Shown here one piece after another: positions 32,801 through 42,599 of a stretch of DNA of 64,000 bases. The notes under the pieces are model-generated. The model saw only the letters and a list, made by a program, of their open reading frames with translations. It did not search any database and had not been told where the DNA came from. A program made the translations under genes and the position numbers. Positions within the stretch are counted from its first letter, which is position 1. Every line of letters begins with the position of its first letter. The stretch spans positions 39,517,753 to 39,581,752 of the forward strand of contig NC_090290.1 of assembly GCF_037392515.1 (NCBI RefSeq), given 5' to 3'. The DNA comes from Haliotis asinina. Taxonomy: Eukaryota; Mollusca; Gastropoda; Lepetellida; Haliotidae.

Positions 32801-33849
32801 TTGGAGAATGTATACTTTTCCTGGTTTCCATGGAAACAATTCGGATTGTTCAAGTTGTACTTTGAGTAACTGTCAGATAATTTGTCCATTCAAATACTGG
32901 GGGCCTGGGGGATTTGTCATCTTCTGATGAGTCTTGTTTAAACACAAGTCCTGTCAGAGGGCCCTGTGAAGGAGGGGACAGCCTGGTCGGTGACGCCAGA
33001 TTTCGCATCAAGGAAACTTGACCCTCCATTCTGACGACACGCCCTGCCCAGCGTAGCTGAGACTTGTACTGATAATGATAATCCTACATTAAACCACCAA
33101 ATATATTCTCTTATGCGGCATGAAGAAGCATACAAACAGTCTATTTTGAATATGAATACATTTATTGATATCTTCTTCGTTTTTTCTTGGTAATATGTGT
33201 TAGTTATGTAAGCAGTTTTCAGGCCAGTCACCTGACACTTTAACACATCTTGCAAAACTATCCTAATTGAACCACTACTTGTTATAGGGACGTACCGTAC
33301 TTGAAGAATTCTTGCATTCTTGGAGTCTAAACCTTTCAGTGACAAAGAATTTCACACACAATATTGGTATCCACACATTTCAGCGACAAAGAATTCTTAT
33401 ATATGAAAGAGAGATGGGTATGCAAAAGAATTCTTAAAAAAACATAGAGACATGTTGGTATCGAACGTTTTCAGCGACAAATGATTCTTACAAACAATAG
33501 AGACATACTGGTATCGACTATTTTCAGCGGCAACGAATTAGAGACACTGGTATGAAAAGACTTCAGCGCTAGTGAATTCCTACAAACAATAGAGAGATAT
33601 TGGTATCCAAAGTTTAGAGCAACGAAGAATTCTTACAAAAGACATTGATGTTTTACCTCCTCCATTTCTGTTACAAATGTAGGGGAATCTCCACAAGTTC
33701 CCTAATCCAACACAATATCCAAGTAAAGATAAAATGTATTCAAGCCGCGAATTCCATCTAGGTCTATCAGATGCCTCAGTGAGTACTTCTTCAGCCATCT
33801 CACTAGCAGAGTTTGCTGGATCGGTACCTTTTGTCTGCTTTGGGAACAT
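22733..33849 (-). CDS. SLC6-family Na+-coupled transporter, paralogue A, 13 exons, 615 aa
   Basis: The exons, in transcript order, are 33849-33657, 32385-32254, 30351-30081, 29683-29551, 29042-28908, 28385-28282, 27808-27684, 26984-26872, 26548-26417, 25030-24931, 24557-24457, 23676-23503 and 22867-22733. They total 1,848 nt with all phases consistent. The protein has the 12-helix SLC6 fold: TM1 [15 protein letters not shown], an EL2 disulfide pair ([10 protein letters not shown]) with N-glycosylation sites, and the TM8 Na2 motif GLDSQ. Gly48 occupies the place of the monoamine-binding Asp, so an amino-acid-like substrate (glycine/GABA class) is inferred. Relative to GAT1/SERT the chloride site is altered: TM2 Tyr is Phe71, TM6 Ser is Glu300, TM7 Asn is Ser332; TM6 Gln296 and TM7 Ser336 remain. 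It acts in the plasma membrane. The same-strand neighbour SLC6-B has identical exon phases, indicating tandem duplication. Confidence 0.94.
23503..23676 (-). CDS. SLC6-A exon 12, TM12 (aa 514-571)
   Basis: Encodes [16 protein letters not shown], then [14 protein letters not shown] and [19 protein letters not shown] acceptor; AAG|GTACTC donor, phase 0. Confidence 0.92.
23755..23826. repeat. (GT)n microsatellite
   Basis: About 35 repeats with TTTG interruptions in SLC6-A intron 11, about 80 bp upstream of exon 12. Confidence 0.95.
24130..24360 (-). mobile_element. SINE-like family 1 copy
   Basis: GGTCTGTAAATAATCGAGTC, CAAGTCAGCGAGTCTGACC and GTCGCCTCTTACGACAAGC. SLC6-A intron 11. Confidence 0.75.
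24457..24557 (-). CDS. SLC6-A exon 11, TM11 (aa 480-513)
   Basis: Encodes [19 protein letters not shown] and [15 protein letters not shown] acceptor; TCA|GTATGT donor, phase 0. Confidence 0.92.
24805..24887 (-). mobile_element. SINE-like family 1 head fragment
   Basis: CTTACGACAAGCATGGATTA and CCCTGATCTTCACAGG only. Confidence 0.5.
24931..25030 (-). CDS. SLC6-A exon 10, TM10 (aa 447-479)
   Basis: Encodes [19 protein letters not shown] and [16 protein letters not shown] acceptor; G|GTGAGG donor, phase 1. Confidence 0.92.
25432..26179. mobile_element. TTAA-flanked non-autonomous DNA transposon (SLC6-A intron 9)
   Basis: A 740-bp element with inverted ends AGGTCACATGCAAC and GTTGCATGTGACCT, flanked by TTAA on both sides, as expected for piggyBac or Kolobok relatives. 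No transposase is seen. It lies between SLC6-A exons 10 and 9. Confidence 0.8.
26417..26548 (-). CDS. SLC6-A exon 9, TM9 (aa 403-446)
   Basis: Encodes [25 protein letters not shown] and TM9, ending GIIYCTQ. TTTCAG acceptor; CAG|GTACTA donor (a normal GT where SLC6-B has GC). Confidence 0.92.
26872..26984 (-). CDS. SLC6-A exon 8, TM8 Na2 site (aa 365-402)
   Basis: Encodes [22 protein letters not shown] and the Na2 motif GLDSQ. CTACAG acceptor; CAG|GTGAGA donor, phase 0. The paralogous donor in SLC6-B has been amplified into an array; this one has not. Confidence 0.93.
27225..27508. mobile_element. Two family 1 heads in inverted orientation
   Basis: 27225-27310 on + and 27311-27508 on - share AACCCATGCTTG and GTCGCCTCTTACGAC segments, giving a hairpin-forming pair in SLC6-A intron 7. 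Confidence 0.7.
27684..27808 (-). CDS. SLC6-A exon 7, TM7 (aa 323-364)
   Basis: Encodes [18 protein letters not shown] and [20 protein letters not shown]. Ser332 replaces the Asn that binds Na1 and Cl- in relatives. CTCACAG acceptor; G|GTAAAT donor, phase 1. Confidence 0.93.
27838..28015 (+). mobile_element. SINE-like family 1 with internal deletion
   Basis: GAGCCGGGATAGAATTGGTC head and a shortened body ending GCCCAGTGCAGCGTTAAAC. Close to SLC6-A exon 7. Confidence 0.65.
28282..28385 (-). CDS. SLC6-A exon 6, TM6 with Ser-to-Glu (aa 289-322)
   Basis: Encodes [18 protein letters not shown] and [12 protein letters not shown]. The YEL motif replaces the family FSL: Glu300 sits where GAT1 has Ser295 and SERT Ser336. 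AATAG acceptor; AC|GTAAGT donor, phase 2. Confidence 0.93.
28738..28831. repeat. (TATC/TATA)n microsatellite
   Basis: Imperfect TATCTATATATATC repeats in SLC6-A intron 5. Confidence 0.93.
28908..29042 (-). CDS. SLC6-A exon 5, TM5 and EL3 (aa 244-288)
   Basis: Encodes [27 protein letters not shown] and [17 protein letters not shown] acceptor; CAG|GTATGG donor, phase 0. Confidence 0.93.
29138..29275 (-). mobile_element. SINE-like family 1, tail half
   Basis: GAGTTTAGTTTTACGCCTCA, ATGGCGGCGGTCTGTAAATA and CAATCTAGTGATCAATATCA. Confidence 0.7.
29551..29683 (-). CDS. SLC6-A exon 4, TM4 (aa 199-243)
   Basis: Encodes [20 protein letters not shown] and TM4, ending [14 protein letters not shown] acceptor; AAG|GTAACT donor, phase 0. 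Confidence 0.92.
29745..29905 (-). mobile_element. SINE-like family 1 copy, degraded
   Basis: TGAATTTAGCTTTAGGCCAC, AATAATCGCGTCTGGACAGA and GATACGATGTCATGTGTCC. Confidence 0.6.
30081..30351 (-). CDS. SLC6-A exon 3, TM3 and EL2 (aa 109-198)
   Basis: Encodes TM3 with the conserved Tyr ([13 protein letters not shown]), LPWTTC, and a long glycosylated loop ending [15 protein letters not shown] acceptor; CA|GTAAGA donor, phase 2. Confidence 0.93.
30945..31280 (-). repeat. Family 1 SINE plus flank, first copy of a local duplication
   Basis: 31052-31280 matches 31655-31882 closely, including unique flank (GATGGGTATGGTTTGATTTT, AGCCTATGTTGGCGTCT). SLC6-A intron 2. Confidence 0.8.
31490..31882 (-). 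repeat. Family 1 SINE plus flank, second copy of a local duplication
   Basis: A near full-length family 1 copy (31490-31738), then the shared flank. The unit therefore duplicated after the SINE inserted. Confidence 0.8.
32254..32385 (-). CDS. SLC6-A exon 2, TM2 (aa 65-108)
   Basis: Encodes [20 protein letters not shown], then [10 protein letters not shown] and [16 protein letters not shown] acceptor; G|GTGTGT donor, phase 1. Confidence 0.93.
32535..32855. repeat. Two-copy tandem repeat, about 160 bp unit
   Basis: TAGTCTCAAAAGGG, ATTCGAAAACC and TTTCTATGGAAACGAATT / TTTCCATGGAAACAATT recur. SLC6-A intron 1. Confidence 0.7.
33330..33645. repeat. Degenerate tandem repeat (about 57 bp) next to SLC6-A exon 1 donor
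   Basis: Five to six units with GGTATCGA, TTTTCAGCGACAAAGAATTC and ACAAACAATAGAGA. It starts about 10 bp into intron 1. Confidence 0.75.
33657..33849 (-). CDS. SLC6-A exon 1, N-terminus and TM1 (aa 1-64)
   Basis: ATG at 33849 lies 10 bp inside an exon whose acceptor (TTACAG) ends at 33860, so a 5' non-coding exon is implied. The exon encodes an acidic N-tail and [24 protein letters not shown] donor, phase 1. Confidence 0.88.
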
Positions 33850-33904
33850 TGTTGAACCTGTAACAATGACAAAACTCACATATGGAACAAATTCTTGCCC
33901 ATTT

Positions 33905-34012
33905 TGTTGACTGTTTAACACTACACTGAGCAATACTCCGGCAATATTGGGCGGTCTATAAATATCGGTTTGGAACAGACAATCCAGTGATCAATATCAT
34001 GAGCATTTTACA
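33905..34012 (-). mobile_element. SINE-like family 1 fragment
   Basis: AACACTACACTGAGCAATAC, GGTTTGGAACAGACAATCCA and ATCAATATCATGAGC. Confidence 0.6.
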
Positions 34013-34089
34013 TTCTCAGACATCACTCACATCTTTATATTGAACTGCTGCTCATTGTTCCATAGTTAGTAAGTGGAGTATTAATCATA

Positions 34090-34212
34090 ACAAACTGGGT
34101 CCAAGTGTCCCTTTCACGAAGCAGCCTTTACTAAGGTGAACCTTAATTCTCATTCTATAACACTGCACTAAGGTTATCTTAGTGACTTTCGATCACCTTA
34201 GTGCTTTGTGAG
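34090..34212. mobile_element. Short hairpin MITE
   Basis: Inverted arms GTCCCTTTCACGAAGCAGCC...CTAAGGTGA and TCACCTTAGTGCTTTGTGAG form an imperfect hairpin of about 120 bp. Non-coding. Confidence 0.55.
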
Positions 34213-35017
34213 GGAGGCCCAGTTCTGAGTCTGATCTCCACATCCCTGATGACAATGTTTTTCGTACTCACTAATGTCCACGATTTGTTTCCGGTTACTG
34301 GTTTGAAACATGGCCATGAACGTCTATGCCAGGGATGCAGAAAGTATCGTTTTACATTTGTCTTGTCATTTAATTAACATAACATTGACAACAGATGCAC
34401 GTACCATAACAAATGTTTTACGAATAACTCGTCTTTTCATAATCCATTTCAATCATTTCAAAATCTAGCTTTTATGCACATACATATGTCCATGACAAAT
34501 GCAACTCACTCTCTATAGCTTTATATTTATATTCATTGCAATATTTATTCAGAGATCATTTTAGACCCTTGGGCGATAAATGCATTGAAATATAATCGGC
34601 TTCATTAATAAAGGGTTAAATGATTTACAGCTCATGTAAAGAAAGGTTCGTCAGAAATAATACAACTAACAGTGTCATTATAATGTATTGACAAACGCCA
34701 TACCTTGTGACATACAGACAAAAAGGTTCAAGCAGTTCAGGGAACCATCAGTACAGACCAACCATCCGAAATGAAAATGATAAACATGAAACACTCGGTC
34801 ATTCAGTATCTTGTGTACCCTCTCCGCGCGTCCAAGACAGATGCCCAAGACAGGTGCCCCTTGTTCTCGTGCTCCTTGTCATGTTCATAAAGAAAGAAAA
34901 CAGAATCGCATTCCATTCCTCCACTAGAGCAGTGCGGAGTCCGTGGAGATCCATGGTGATGGGTGACGTGTCTATAATCGATCACTATTTCAGTGTAAAG
35001 TTAATGTTTTTAACCAT

Positions 35018-35118
35018 GGTCCATTTGCACAATGCGATCTTAGCGCTACAATGATTGTAACTCCCATTCTAGGCTTAAGATAGTCGTAGCGCTAAGATCG
35101 CTTTGTGCATGTGGGCCC
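35018..35118. mobile_element. Short hairpin MITE with TTAGCGCTA arms
   Basis: Arms CACAATGCGATCTTAGCGCT and AGCGCTAAGATCGCTTTGTG lie 30-40 bp apart and are framed by GGTCCA and TGGGCCC. Non-coding, same size class as 34090-34212. Confidence 0.7.
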
Positions 35119-35623
35119 AGGTCAGTTATCATTCAATGGTGTTCTAAAGAAAATAATGAATTGTTTGGAAATGTTTGATGACTATGTTTTGTGAATATAT
35201 ATACACATGCACACAGCACAATCGCCAACGGCTGTTCTGACTACTTCGGTAAATGCAAGACGCAGCCTTGGTGAAATGCTGACAATGTGTGGCTTCTTGT
35301 ATGTGTTGTATCATTAATGATTTTAGGTTTATGTGTTGGTTTTAAAATGCATTTATATTTTTACTTTTGAAATGCATAGTCACAATAGTAGTATTTTAAA
35401 CAGTTTGTGTGTCAATGAGAGTTTTTATCTTTGTGAAAATACAGCAAGAAGCCGATAGCTTTATTTTTACTCTGACTTTAATCGAGTGTCACGAATCCCA
35501 GGTTTTTGACACTTACAAACCCGAAACCCATTCAAGTATAATGTTGCATATAAATTGACATTCATGATGATATTTGTTTCATATTTTCCTCTTATCCTTC
35601 GTTGCACGCTTGTATTACAAATG

Positions 35624-35785
35624 CAGTGGAAACTGTCAAAACCGGCATCTGTCCGATTCGACCGGTATAGAAGCTCAGCTTCATCCATGGCTTGTACATT
35701 ACCATCATCTCAACAAACCGACACATTGCCTAAAACAGATGATTTTTTCAGTCCCAATAAGTGCCGGTTTAGACAGCTTCCACTG
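35624..35785. mobile_element. Pogo/Tigger-like MITE
   Basis: Inverted ends CAGTGGAAACTGTCAAAACC and GGTTTAGACAGCTTCCACTG resemble pogo/Tigger termini (CAGTGGAACCTGTCTAAACC). The 160-bp body is non-coding. Confidence 0.65.
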
Positions 35786-36499
35786 TATTCAGTTTCGCTT
35801 CAGAAAGTACATAAATTTAGTACGTGTAGCATCTAATAAAACTGTAATAAATATCTTATTCAGACGTTTTAGTCAGTCCAAAGCCAATCCAAAGTAAACA
35901 GAGTGCACTGTACTCAACAGGTCGCCTCAGATTTTTACTTAGAATGACAGTGATGTCAGATGGAATTAGGGCAGTTTAATCATAAGGAGTTTGGTCCAAG
36001 AGGCCGTTTGCTTAATTTTATATCACAATAGTTAAAGGACAGTTTCAAATCTACGATTTTGGGCCTTTAATATCAAGATAGAAGTCTGTGAAAAGAGAAA
36101 AAAGAATCAACTGATGGATTGTTATTTACAGATGATTGTAATATTTCTTGTAGCGAAATCCCAGGCTACTGAGGGACAATATTTTCATCAGATACTTCTC
36201 CATTTTAACACATAACTCATTATGGACATCACGCGCCTGTGCGTTTTTGAGCCCGCAGGACTGCTGACATTCAAATTGTAAACTTATTTCAAATCTTCCA
36301 TGACAACATATCGCTAAAACATCTGCCACAAGCACGTTAATAATTTAACATGGCTATCTCCAAATAAAATCTAATTGTAAGATTCTCAATGCTCGATTTT
36401 CAATGATAAATATAAGGATGGCCTGTGCCTGCATTACGGGTTCCCAAAATAGATTTTCCTTGAATACCTGACTTTTAGAAGCATATTTACCTCTGCCAA

Positions 36500-37260
36500 G
36501 GCAGTTAAGAAAACCTTGGAATGTATTCAGAGCCCAAAGTTATGTAAACACTTCATCATGTGCATCGAAACATCACCATGCCAACAGGAACTTCAAGTGT
36601 CAGTCTGAAACAACTTGTTTGCGATATTTTTGACCAATACGAACAATATCGGCCTATTGCAGGCTCAGTCGCACACATTCATGTTCTCCATCAGTCTGTT
36701 GAGAAATCAGTCACGATTTAGAATTGTTTTCTGAAGCTAACCACGATGACCATTGCAGGCAGGAATAGGTACCTCAAGAAATGTGTTTTGACATCAGTAA
36801 ATGACATCACAAGTGCAATGAATTGTCGAAAACGTATATTGAAGTGTGTAACTTATGTTTCACCAAACAGTGTCCTAAACTTTGTTCGATACTGTGACAT
36901 CAGTAACTTGAAACATTTCCTCTCAAACTATGTCAAAGACTCACGAATTTCCGGACCCACGATTGTGCCTTAAACGTGCCTGCGTCTGCTCTAGATTGTT
37001 GAATGGCAGATGAAGGGTTGTTGATGAGTTGGCAGTCGACAGGAATTGAGTATTTTGAAATTGGCACTTCTCACGTAGACGTCAAATGTATATACACGGT
37101 ATACTTAAAAATGCTGAATACATTAATGCAACCAAATGGAACTATAGCACCATACAAACACATGCACATGATAATCATTTAATTATCATATTCAATAGCT
37201 AAGCCCCAGATGCAACTTTACGACTGACCAATTATTAAGAATAAAAAAAGAATACAAAGT
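36500..37260 (-). promoter_or_regulatory. Paralogue-conserved upstream block, SLC6-A copy
   Basis: Non-coding sequence about 3 kb upstream of the SLC6-A ATG that resembles 39545-40365 and 59340-59560. Shared landmarks, read on the + strand, are a GACTCACGAAT-like motif, TGCTGAATAC, CATTAATGCAAC and CCAGATGCAACTTTACGAC. On the - strand the first motif is ATTC|GTGAGT, an excellent splice donor (exon end 36945). It is probably a promoter plus non-coding first exon; this is inference from conservation and the implied 5' splice. Confidence 0.5.
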
Positions 37261-37399
37261 CATCAATTTCCACCGCAACCGCAAAATACTCCTCATTAAT
37301 ATGTCTACTAATTATGATTACAGTGTGTCAGTGTTTAGATGTGCAAATGGCAAGGAAAAGTATTTACAGTTCTGCTGCGGAATAGGACGCTATCACCAA

Positions 37400-38115
37400 A
37401 TTCGGTCGAGGTCGAAATTGTTGCCATAGAAACGCATTTTTTAAATTTATAAATACAAACCTACCAAAAGGCACCACTATACGACTAGACTTATTTATGT
37501 GACAGATTTGGTGAAGAAATAGTGAATGGATTTTCAAAGTCAAACTTGTTGTCATGGAAACCGTAACAAATAAAATTCACACACTGATGTAACCGCCAAA
37601 AGGCACATCTAGGGATCCTGGGGAACATGACGAACACATGCACCAAGTTTGATAAAGCTAAAGTTTGGGAGATCTGCTCCGGACATCCTCAAACCCTTGT
37701 CAAGTAATGTTTCCACGGAAACCGCTAAGAAATAAAATGTTTCCATGGAAACGACTAAAGAATAAAATTCATTATGGGTCTCATCCGCAAAAGGCACACC
37801 TAGAGATCATATTTCATATGTGTACAAAGTTTTATGAAGCTGGCTTGTATAGTTGAGGAGATCTGCTCCGTATAAGATAACATCCTCAAAGCAACAGCGA
37901 AACAAACCAAAATTCATATCTGGGTCTAATCCCTAAAAGGCACAGCTAGGGATCATGCTTGACATATGTACAAAGTTTGAAGAAGCTAGCATGTACAGTT
38001 TCGAAGATCTGCTCAGGACAAGATGACATCCTCGTCATCGGTCATAGTCACAGCCGAACTTATGTTTCCATGGAAATAGCTAAACGTAAAATTCACATCT
38101 GGGTCGAATGTCTAC
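37400..38115. repeat. Degenerate tandem repeat, about 175 bp unit, 3-4 copies
   Basis: Units share AAAAGGCACACCTAG, ATATGTACAAAGTTT, GATCTGCTC, GACATCCTC and TTTCCATGGAAA. Lies between the two SLC6 upstream blocks. Confidence 0.75.
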
Positions 38116-38119
38116 TATA

Positions 38120-38570
38120 AGAATAAATGTCTGTAAGGACGAGTGTGACTGAATAACACTCATTAACACGTGCTAAACTTCCCAAGCTGCATTTTTGAGA
38201 GAAAAAATGTGTTCCTCCCTCATCACTTTTTTCTATCAAAAATTAAAAAGGAAAGTCCTATCGTCCTCGTCACTTCTGAAAAAAATATGCCAATGAAACA
38301 TTTAATTTCTTAATGCAGCCTTATCAGTGGACATTCAGTGTACCAGGGACTAAGAGAATATGGTTTGCCAGCACGACGACCGTACTGAGGAGGGCATCTG
38401 ACTCTTCAAAACCGACGTCTACGACTGACACTTGTGTGGGGGACTTCACCGTTGGCAGATTAGTGAAGTGTGGTGTTCACCGACGAGAGTATATGTTACC
38501 TGTACATTAATGACGATCGGGCTCATGTTTACAGATGAACAGGTGAACCGACGTTTGAAGTCGATACGTT
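38120..38570. other. Intergenic, nothing recognised
   Basis: No conserved protein signal or repeat family recognised. Confidence 0.4.
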
Positions 38571-38573
38571 GAT

Positions 38574-38800
<227 letters not shown>

Positions 38801-38892
38801 AGATCTACTTCGAGCTCAAAACAAGAGAGCTCGAAGATTCAGGTAGGACGTTTCTCTACCCGATGTGTTGCCATTTATCCAGCAATCAAACA

Positions 38893-39088
38893 GTAGTGAG
38901 TGAGTTAAGTTTTCCACCGCACTTAGCAATATTCCAGTTACATGGAGGAGGTCTGTAAATAATGGAGTCTGGACCAGACAAACAAGTGATCAACAGCGTC
39001 AGCATCGATCTGTGTAATTGGGAACCGATGACGTGTGTCAACCCAGTCAGCGAGTCTGACCACCCGATCCCGTTAGTCGCCTCTTTAA
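38893..39088 (-). mobile_element. SINE-like family 1 copy
   Basis: GTGAGTGAGTTAAGTTTTCC tail, GTCTGGACCAGACAAACAAG and GATCCCGTTAGTCGCCTCT. Confidence 0.75.
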
Positions 39089-39544
39089 ATGTACAACTTG
39101 GCGCATCAGTTCTTTCCCATCTGTATAATGACAATGATACTTTAAGTTTAGTTTAATTGCAAGGAGTTACGTAAATCTTCTTAAAATACACCCGGGTAGG
39201 ATCAGATAACCATCTATCCATTTTACTGATCACCAGAAGGTTTAGAATGTAATTACGGTTCCATCAATAGTGGGAACGTTTTGTTGATGTCACGAACAAA
39301 CAATTATTTCAAGACATCAACAAGACTTGCTCCTTCTTGGCGCTTTCAGGACTTTTGGCAGTATATAGCCAAAGACATTACATAATATCGCTCTTCGTTC
39401 ACATAGAAGTTAATCATTCAGGTCCCTGAACAATATGTAATTATATGATTCTCACTGCTGTATCTTCACTGATGAATCAAAGAATGTCCGGAGTCTCAAT
39501 TACTGTATCAAAATATAGTTTCAGATTACTTATTCACTGCTGAG

Positions 39545-40232
39545 GCCAAGACTGTTCAGAAAGCCCTGGAATATATTGACTCACTGAATACCTATCATGT
39601 GTAAAGGAACAAACAAAGTCAAAATGAAACGTGAGCGAATTCTAGAAATTTCAGAATCATATACATGTAATATTGGTGCCACTGGCCAATGCGACATCGT
39701 CCTTTATTGGCATCCTAATTATATTAGAACCCAGAGTACACAGACGTTCTTGATAAATCAGAGCAGAAAGTAGGCTCAGTTATACACTCATGGACCTCCA
39801 TCACCTGTTGACAAATTCAATCTTGACTAAGAATACACATATCGTCACGAGATGATTTCTAAAGCGTAGGAATATGTACTTCAAAAGAAATCCATCTTGG
39901 AATTACCAAATGACCGCGCAGATACATGGAATTGCCGAAAACGTGCATTGAAACACGTAGTTTATGACTGACAGTCAATCAGTCCGTGAAAATGTGTTAA
40001 TGCATTCACGACTTTCGGGACTCACGAATGTCACTGAAACCTGACTTCTTCTGTTTTAGACTCTTGGACGGAGACGAAAGTCAAAAGGACTTGAGTGTTG
40101 TGGAATCGGCACAGGTAGACACAGAAATTACACACGTATTCTCTACTTGTTTAAAAACAAAGCTGAATACGTTAATGCAAACGAACTGACGATATTTACT
40201 ATGTAGAAATGCGCACATTCAATAAGTTTCAA

Positions 40233-40283
<51 letters not shown>

Positions 40284-40365
40284 ATGTTTTCCATCATTAT
40301 TTAAATACCATAATACAGACATAGTTAAGCACCAGATGCAACTTTACGACATACGATGACGAATT
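39545..40365 (-). promoter_or_regulatory. Paralogue-conserved upstream block, orphan copy
   Basis: Second copy of the upstream block, about 6 kb upstream of SLC6-A, with the same ATTC|GTGAGT donor on the - strand (exon end 40026) and the TGAATACGTTAATGCAA motif. No SLC6 exons accompany it. It may be an alternative promoter or what remains of a third duplication unit. Confidence 0.45.
40230..40285. repeat. (AATA)n microsatellite
   Basis: About 14 perfect repeats inside the orphan upstream block. Confidence 0.95.
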
Positions 40366-41619
40366 ATTTCAAAATTAGATAACAGCACTGCTTCAATTGT
40401 GATAAAGCAGACGAAAGTATTTCATTCAAGAACAGTTAGCTTATATTTAATATTTTAAGTGAGCTGAAGCTAATTAATCATTTAATTAAAACAGTACTGA
40501 CATGGCAGAGTACAAGATGCAACAAGACTTATGCATGGCTTTCTCTTTGAATAATCTGAAATGTTGCCATTTGTATAATATTGTAGTTAAACAAATAGAT
40601 TAAAGAGAAGCATTGAATTGTGCAAATCAAGACACCAAAAGGAACACTTTAAGTCTAATAAAGGGCAATTAGATGAAATGTATTAGGAAATACTTTAATG
40701 GATATTTTATTGCTGAAGGTTTCCTAAAAAATTGGACTCAACTGGCCCGATTTTGTTTGTTATGCACAGATTGGAAAACCACGCAAACCACAGAACCATG
40801 GAAATAGATTGGACAAGTAAAAAATTTTCAGACGGACGCACAAAGGTCATCACCAACATCATACCTTGTTGAGAGATGGCAATGCTCAATGAAAGATACT
40901 TCAAAGCCTTCTGTGATTTGAAGTCCAACTACCAATCTGTCATTGTAGTCATTGTAGATTGGGTGGTCAGGGGCACTAACTTGGTTGACACATGTCATCG
41001 TATAAGCAGTTGCGAAGATTGTTGTCCATCAACAACTGATGTCGTGTCTCTTTCATAGTAGCTCGAAAACCATGAACATATACTATAGTTGGATTTCACC
41101 ACCAGTACGAGATATACTAAAATATGGAAATCGTTTTTGTCTCTTTAAGTTACAAATTATCCAAATACTAAATATTTATGATAGTACTCATGCAGTTATA
41201 CTCATATATTCGCCATTTTTCATTCTCTGTGTGTTTTATCCGAACGATTCTTACCACACCACTTGCCCAATGATTTGTCCAGGCTTCAAGAACAAGGAGC
41301 TTTTGGGTTCGTATGTTGGTCTAGAGGAACTCAAGAGGTGGGTGATTTTATGCTCGATGTCAACATCTTCGCTCATGACATCCACATACTGGTAATAACA
41401 TGTCCAGTAGTAATTTGTCGCTTATGAAAATGTTGCCAGCTTTAAAGATGGCGCATGTTCACGATGAAGATTCACATCTATCATGTTTACTAATGAAATT
41501 ATATGCTTATCATGACGTTGTACAAAGTTGTTCTAAACGTTCAGTTAAAAGAATCACAATATAGTATGTGACCATGGTACCAAGTTAGGTGATATACCTT
41601 GAGTTGTTTGTGATGTATG

Positions 41620-41843
41620 GCCCTTATATCATATTGTTACTAGTACTACTAGATAGTGCTACTAGTTTTAACTTTCCACTCTAGTTTTAATTGTAACTGT
41701 GATGATCTAGTTGTTTTACTGTCCTTTGACGACAGTATTTTTATGTATATACATAATTCATTTCAGTATCAAACATGTTCTCGGCACGATATGGCTGAAA
41801 TATTGCCAATGTGACGATAAATATTAACTCACTCACTCACTAT
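41620..41843 (+). repeat. Dispersed repeat family 3 (with 56560-56825)
   Basis: Shares GATGATCTAGTTGTTTTACT, GGCTGAAATATTGCCAATGT and an ACTCACTCAC tail with the 56.6-kb copy. Its 3' end is related to the SINE tails but the head differs. Confidence 0.6.
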
Positions 41844-42473
41844 ATAGTATGTGTACAGGTGAACGTGTTTTATGTACAAGGTAACCCTTGTATCCTTTAG
41901 TTTATTAGAAATTACATTGCCAAATAACATGCAATGTTTTGTATTTGTCATATGCTAACATCTGGCGGAATTACACACTGGTATTTTTTTAAATATAATA
42001 CATATGTGATGTAATGCCGATAAAAATTGTCTGAACGCAGGTTTGGTCTCCAATTGATGATACATTGTCAATGAATAATGTTCTTGTAGCATTACACATT
42101 AGACAAAACAGTTGACAGAAGACTTCACATGGACAAAGCATTCAAGTGACACATTCATTACAAATACATCTGCTTTAAAAGAACTACACAAAAATGCCTG
42201 AAACGAATAGTGAACCATTTGAAACAAAGTGTTGAAGAAAGTCAGTACGTCTCCGATTCTGATTCTGGTTCTTCCATAATTGGGGTTTGTCTTGTGTAAA
42301 TGTGAGCTTTTACGTGACAGTTCAAGGTTCTGATATTATGGTGATAAATGCTCCTTATTCCAAGTCTCGTCGAGAAGACGACACAACTGCAAAAGTACCG
42401 TCATGTTGTATTGTTCATACACTCGCTCCGTCTGATGGGTCTGATGTTGTTGCTTCGCTACAGGTGCCTTCGC

Positions 42474-42599
42474 TTACGCAGATGTAAGCTCTTCTCTCAC
42501 TGAATACTTAGTATTCTTTGAACTGTCTCGATATTCCTTTAGGTGGAGTGGGTCACCTGGACACCACGCCTCCTCTGGCCTCGAGGCCAGTTTGATACT
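42474..42599 (-). CDS. SLC6-B exon 13, cytoplasmic tail and stop (aa 583-623)
   Basis: Encodes [19 protein letters not shown], then a tail ending EELTSA and TAA at 42476-42474. TTTCAG acceptor. Confidence 0.9.
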   Translation of the reverse strand, partial: SIKLASRPEEAWCPGDPLHLKEYRDSSKNTKYSVREELTSA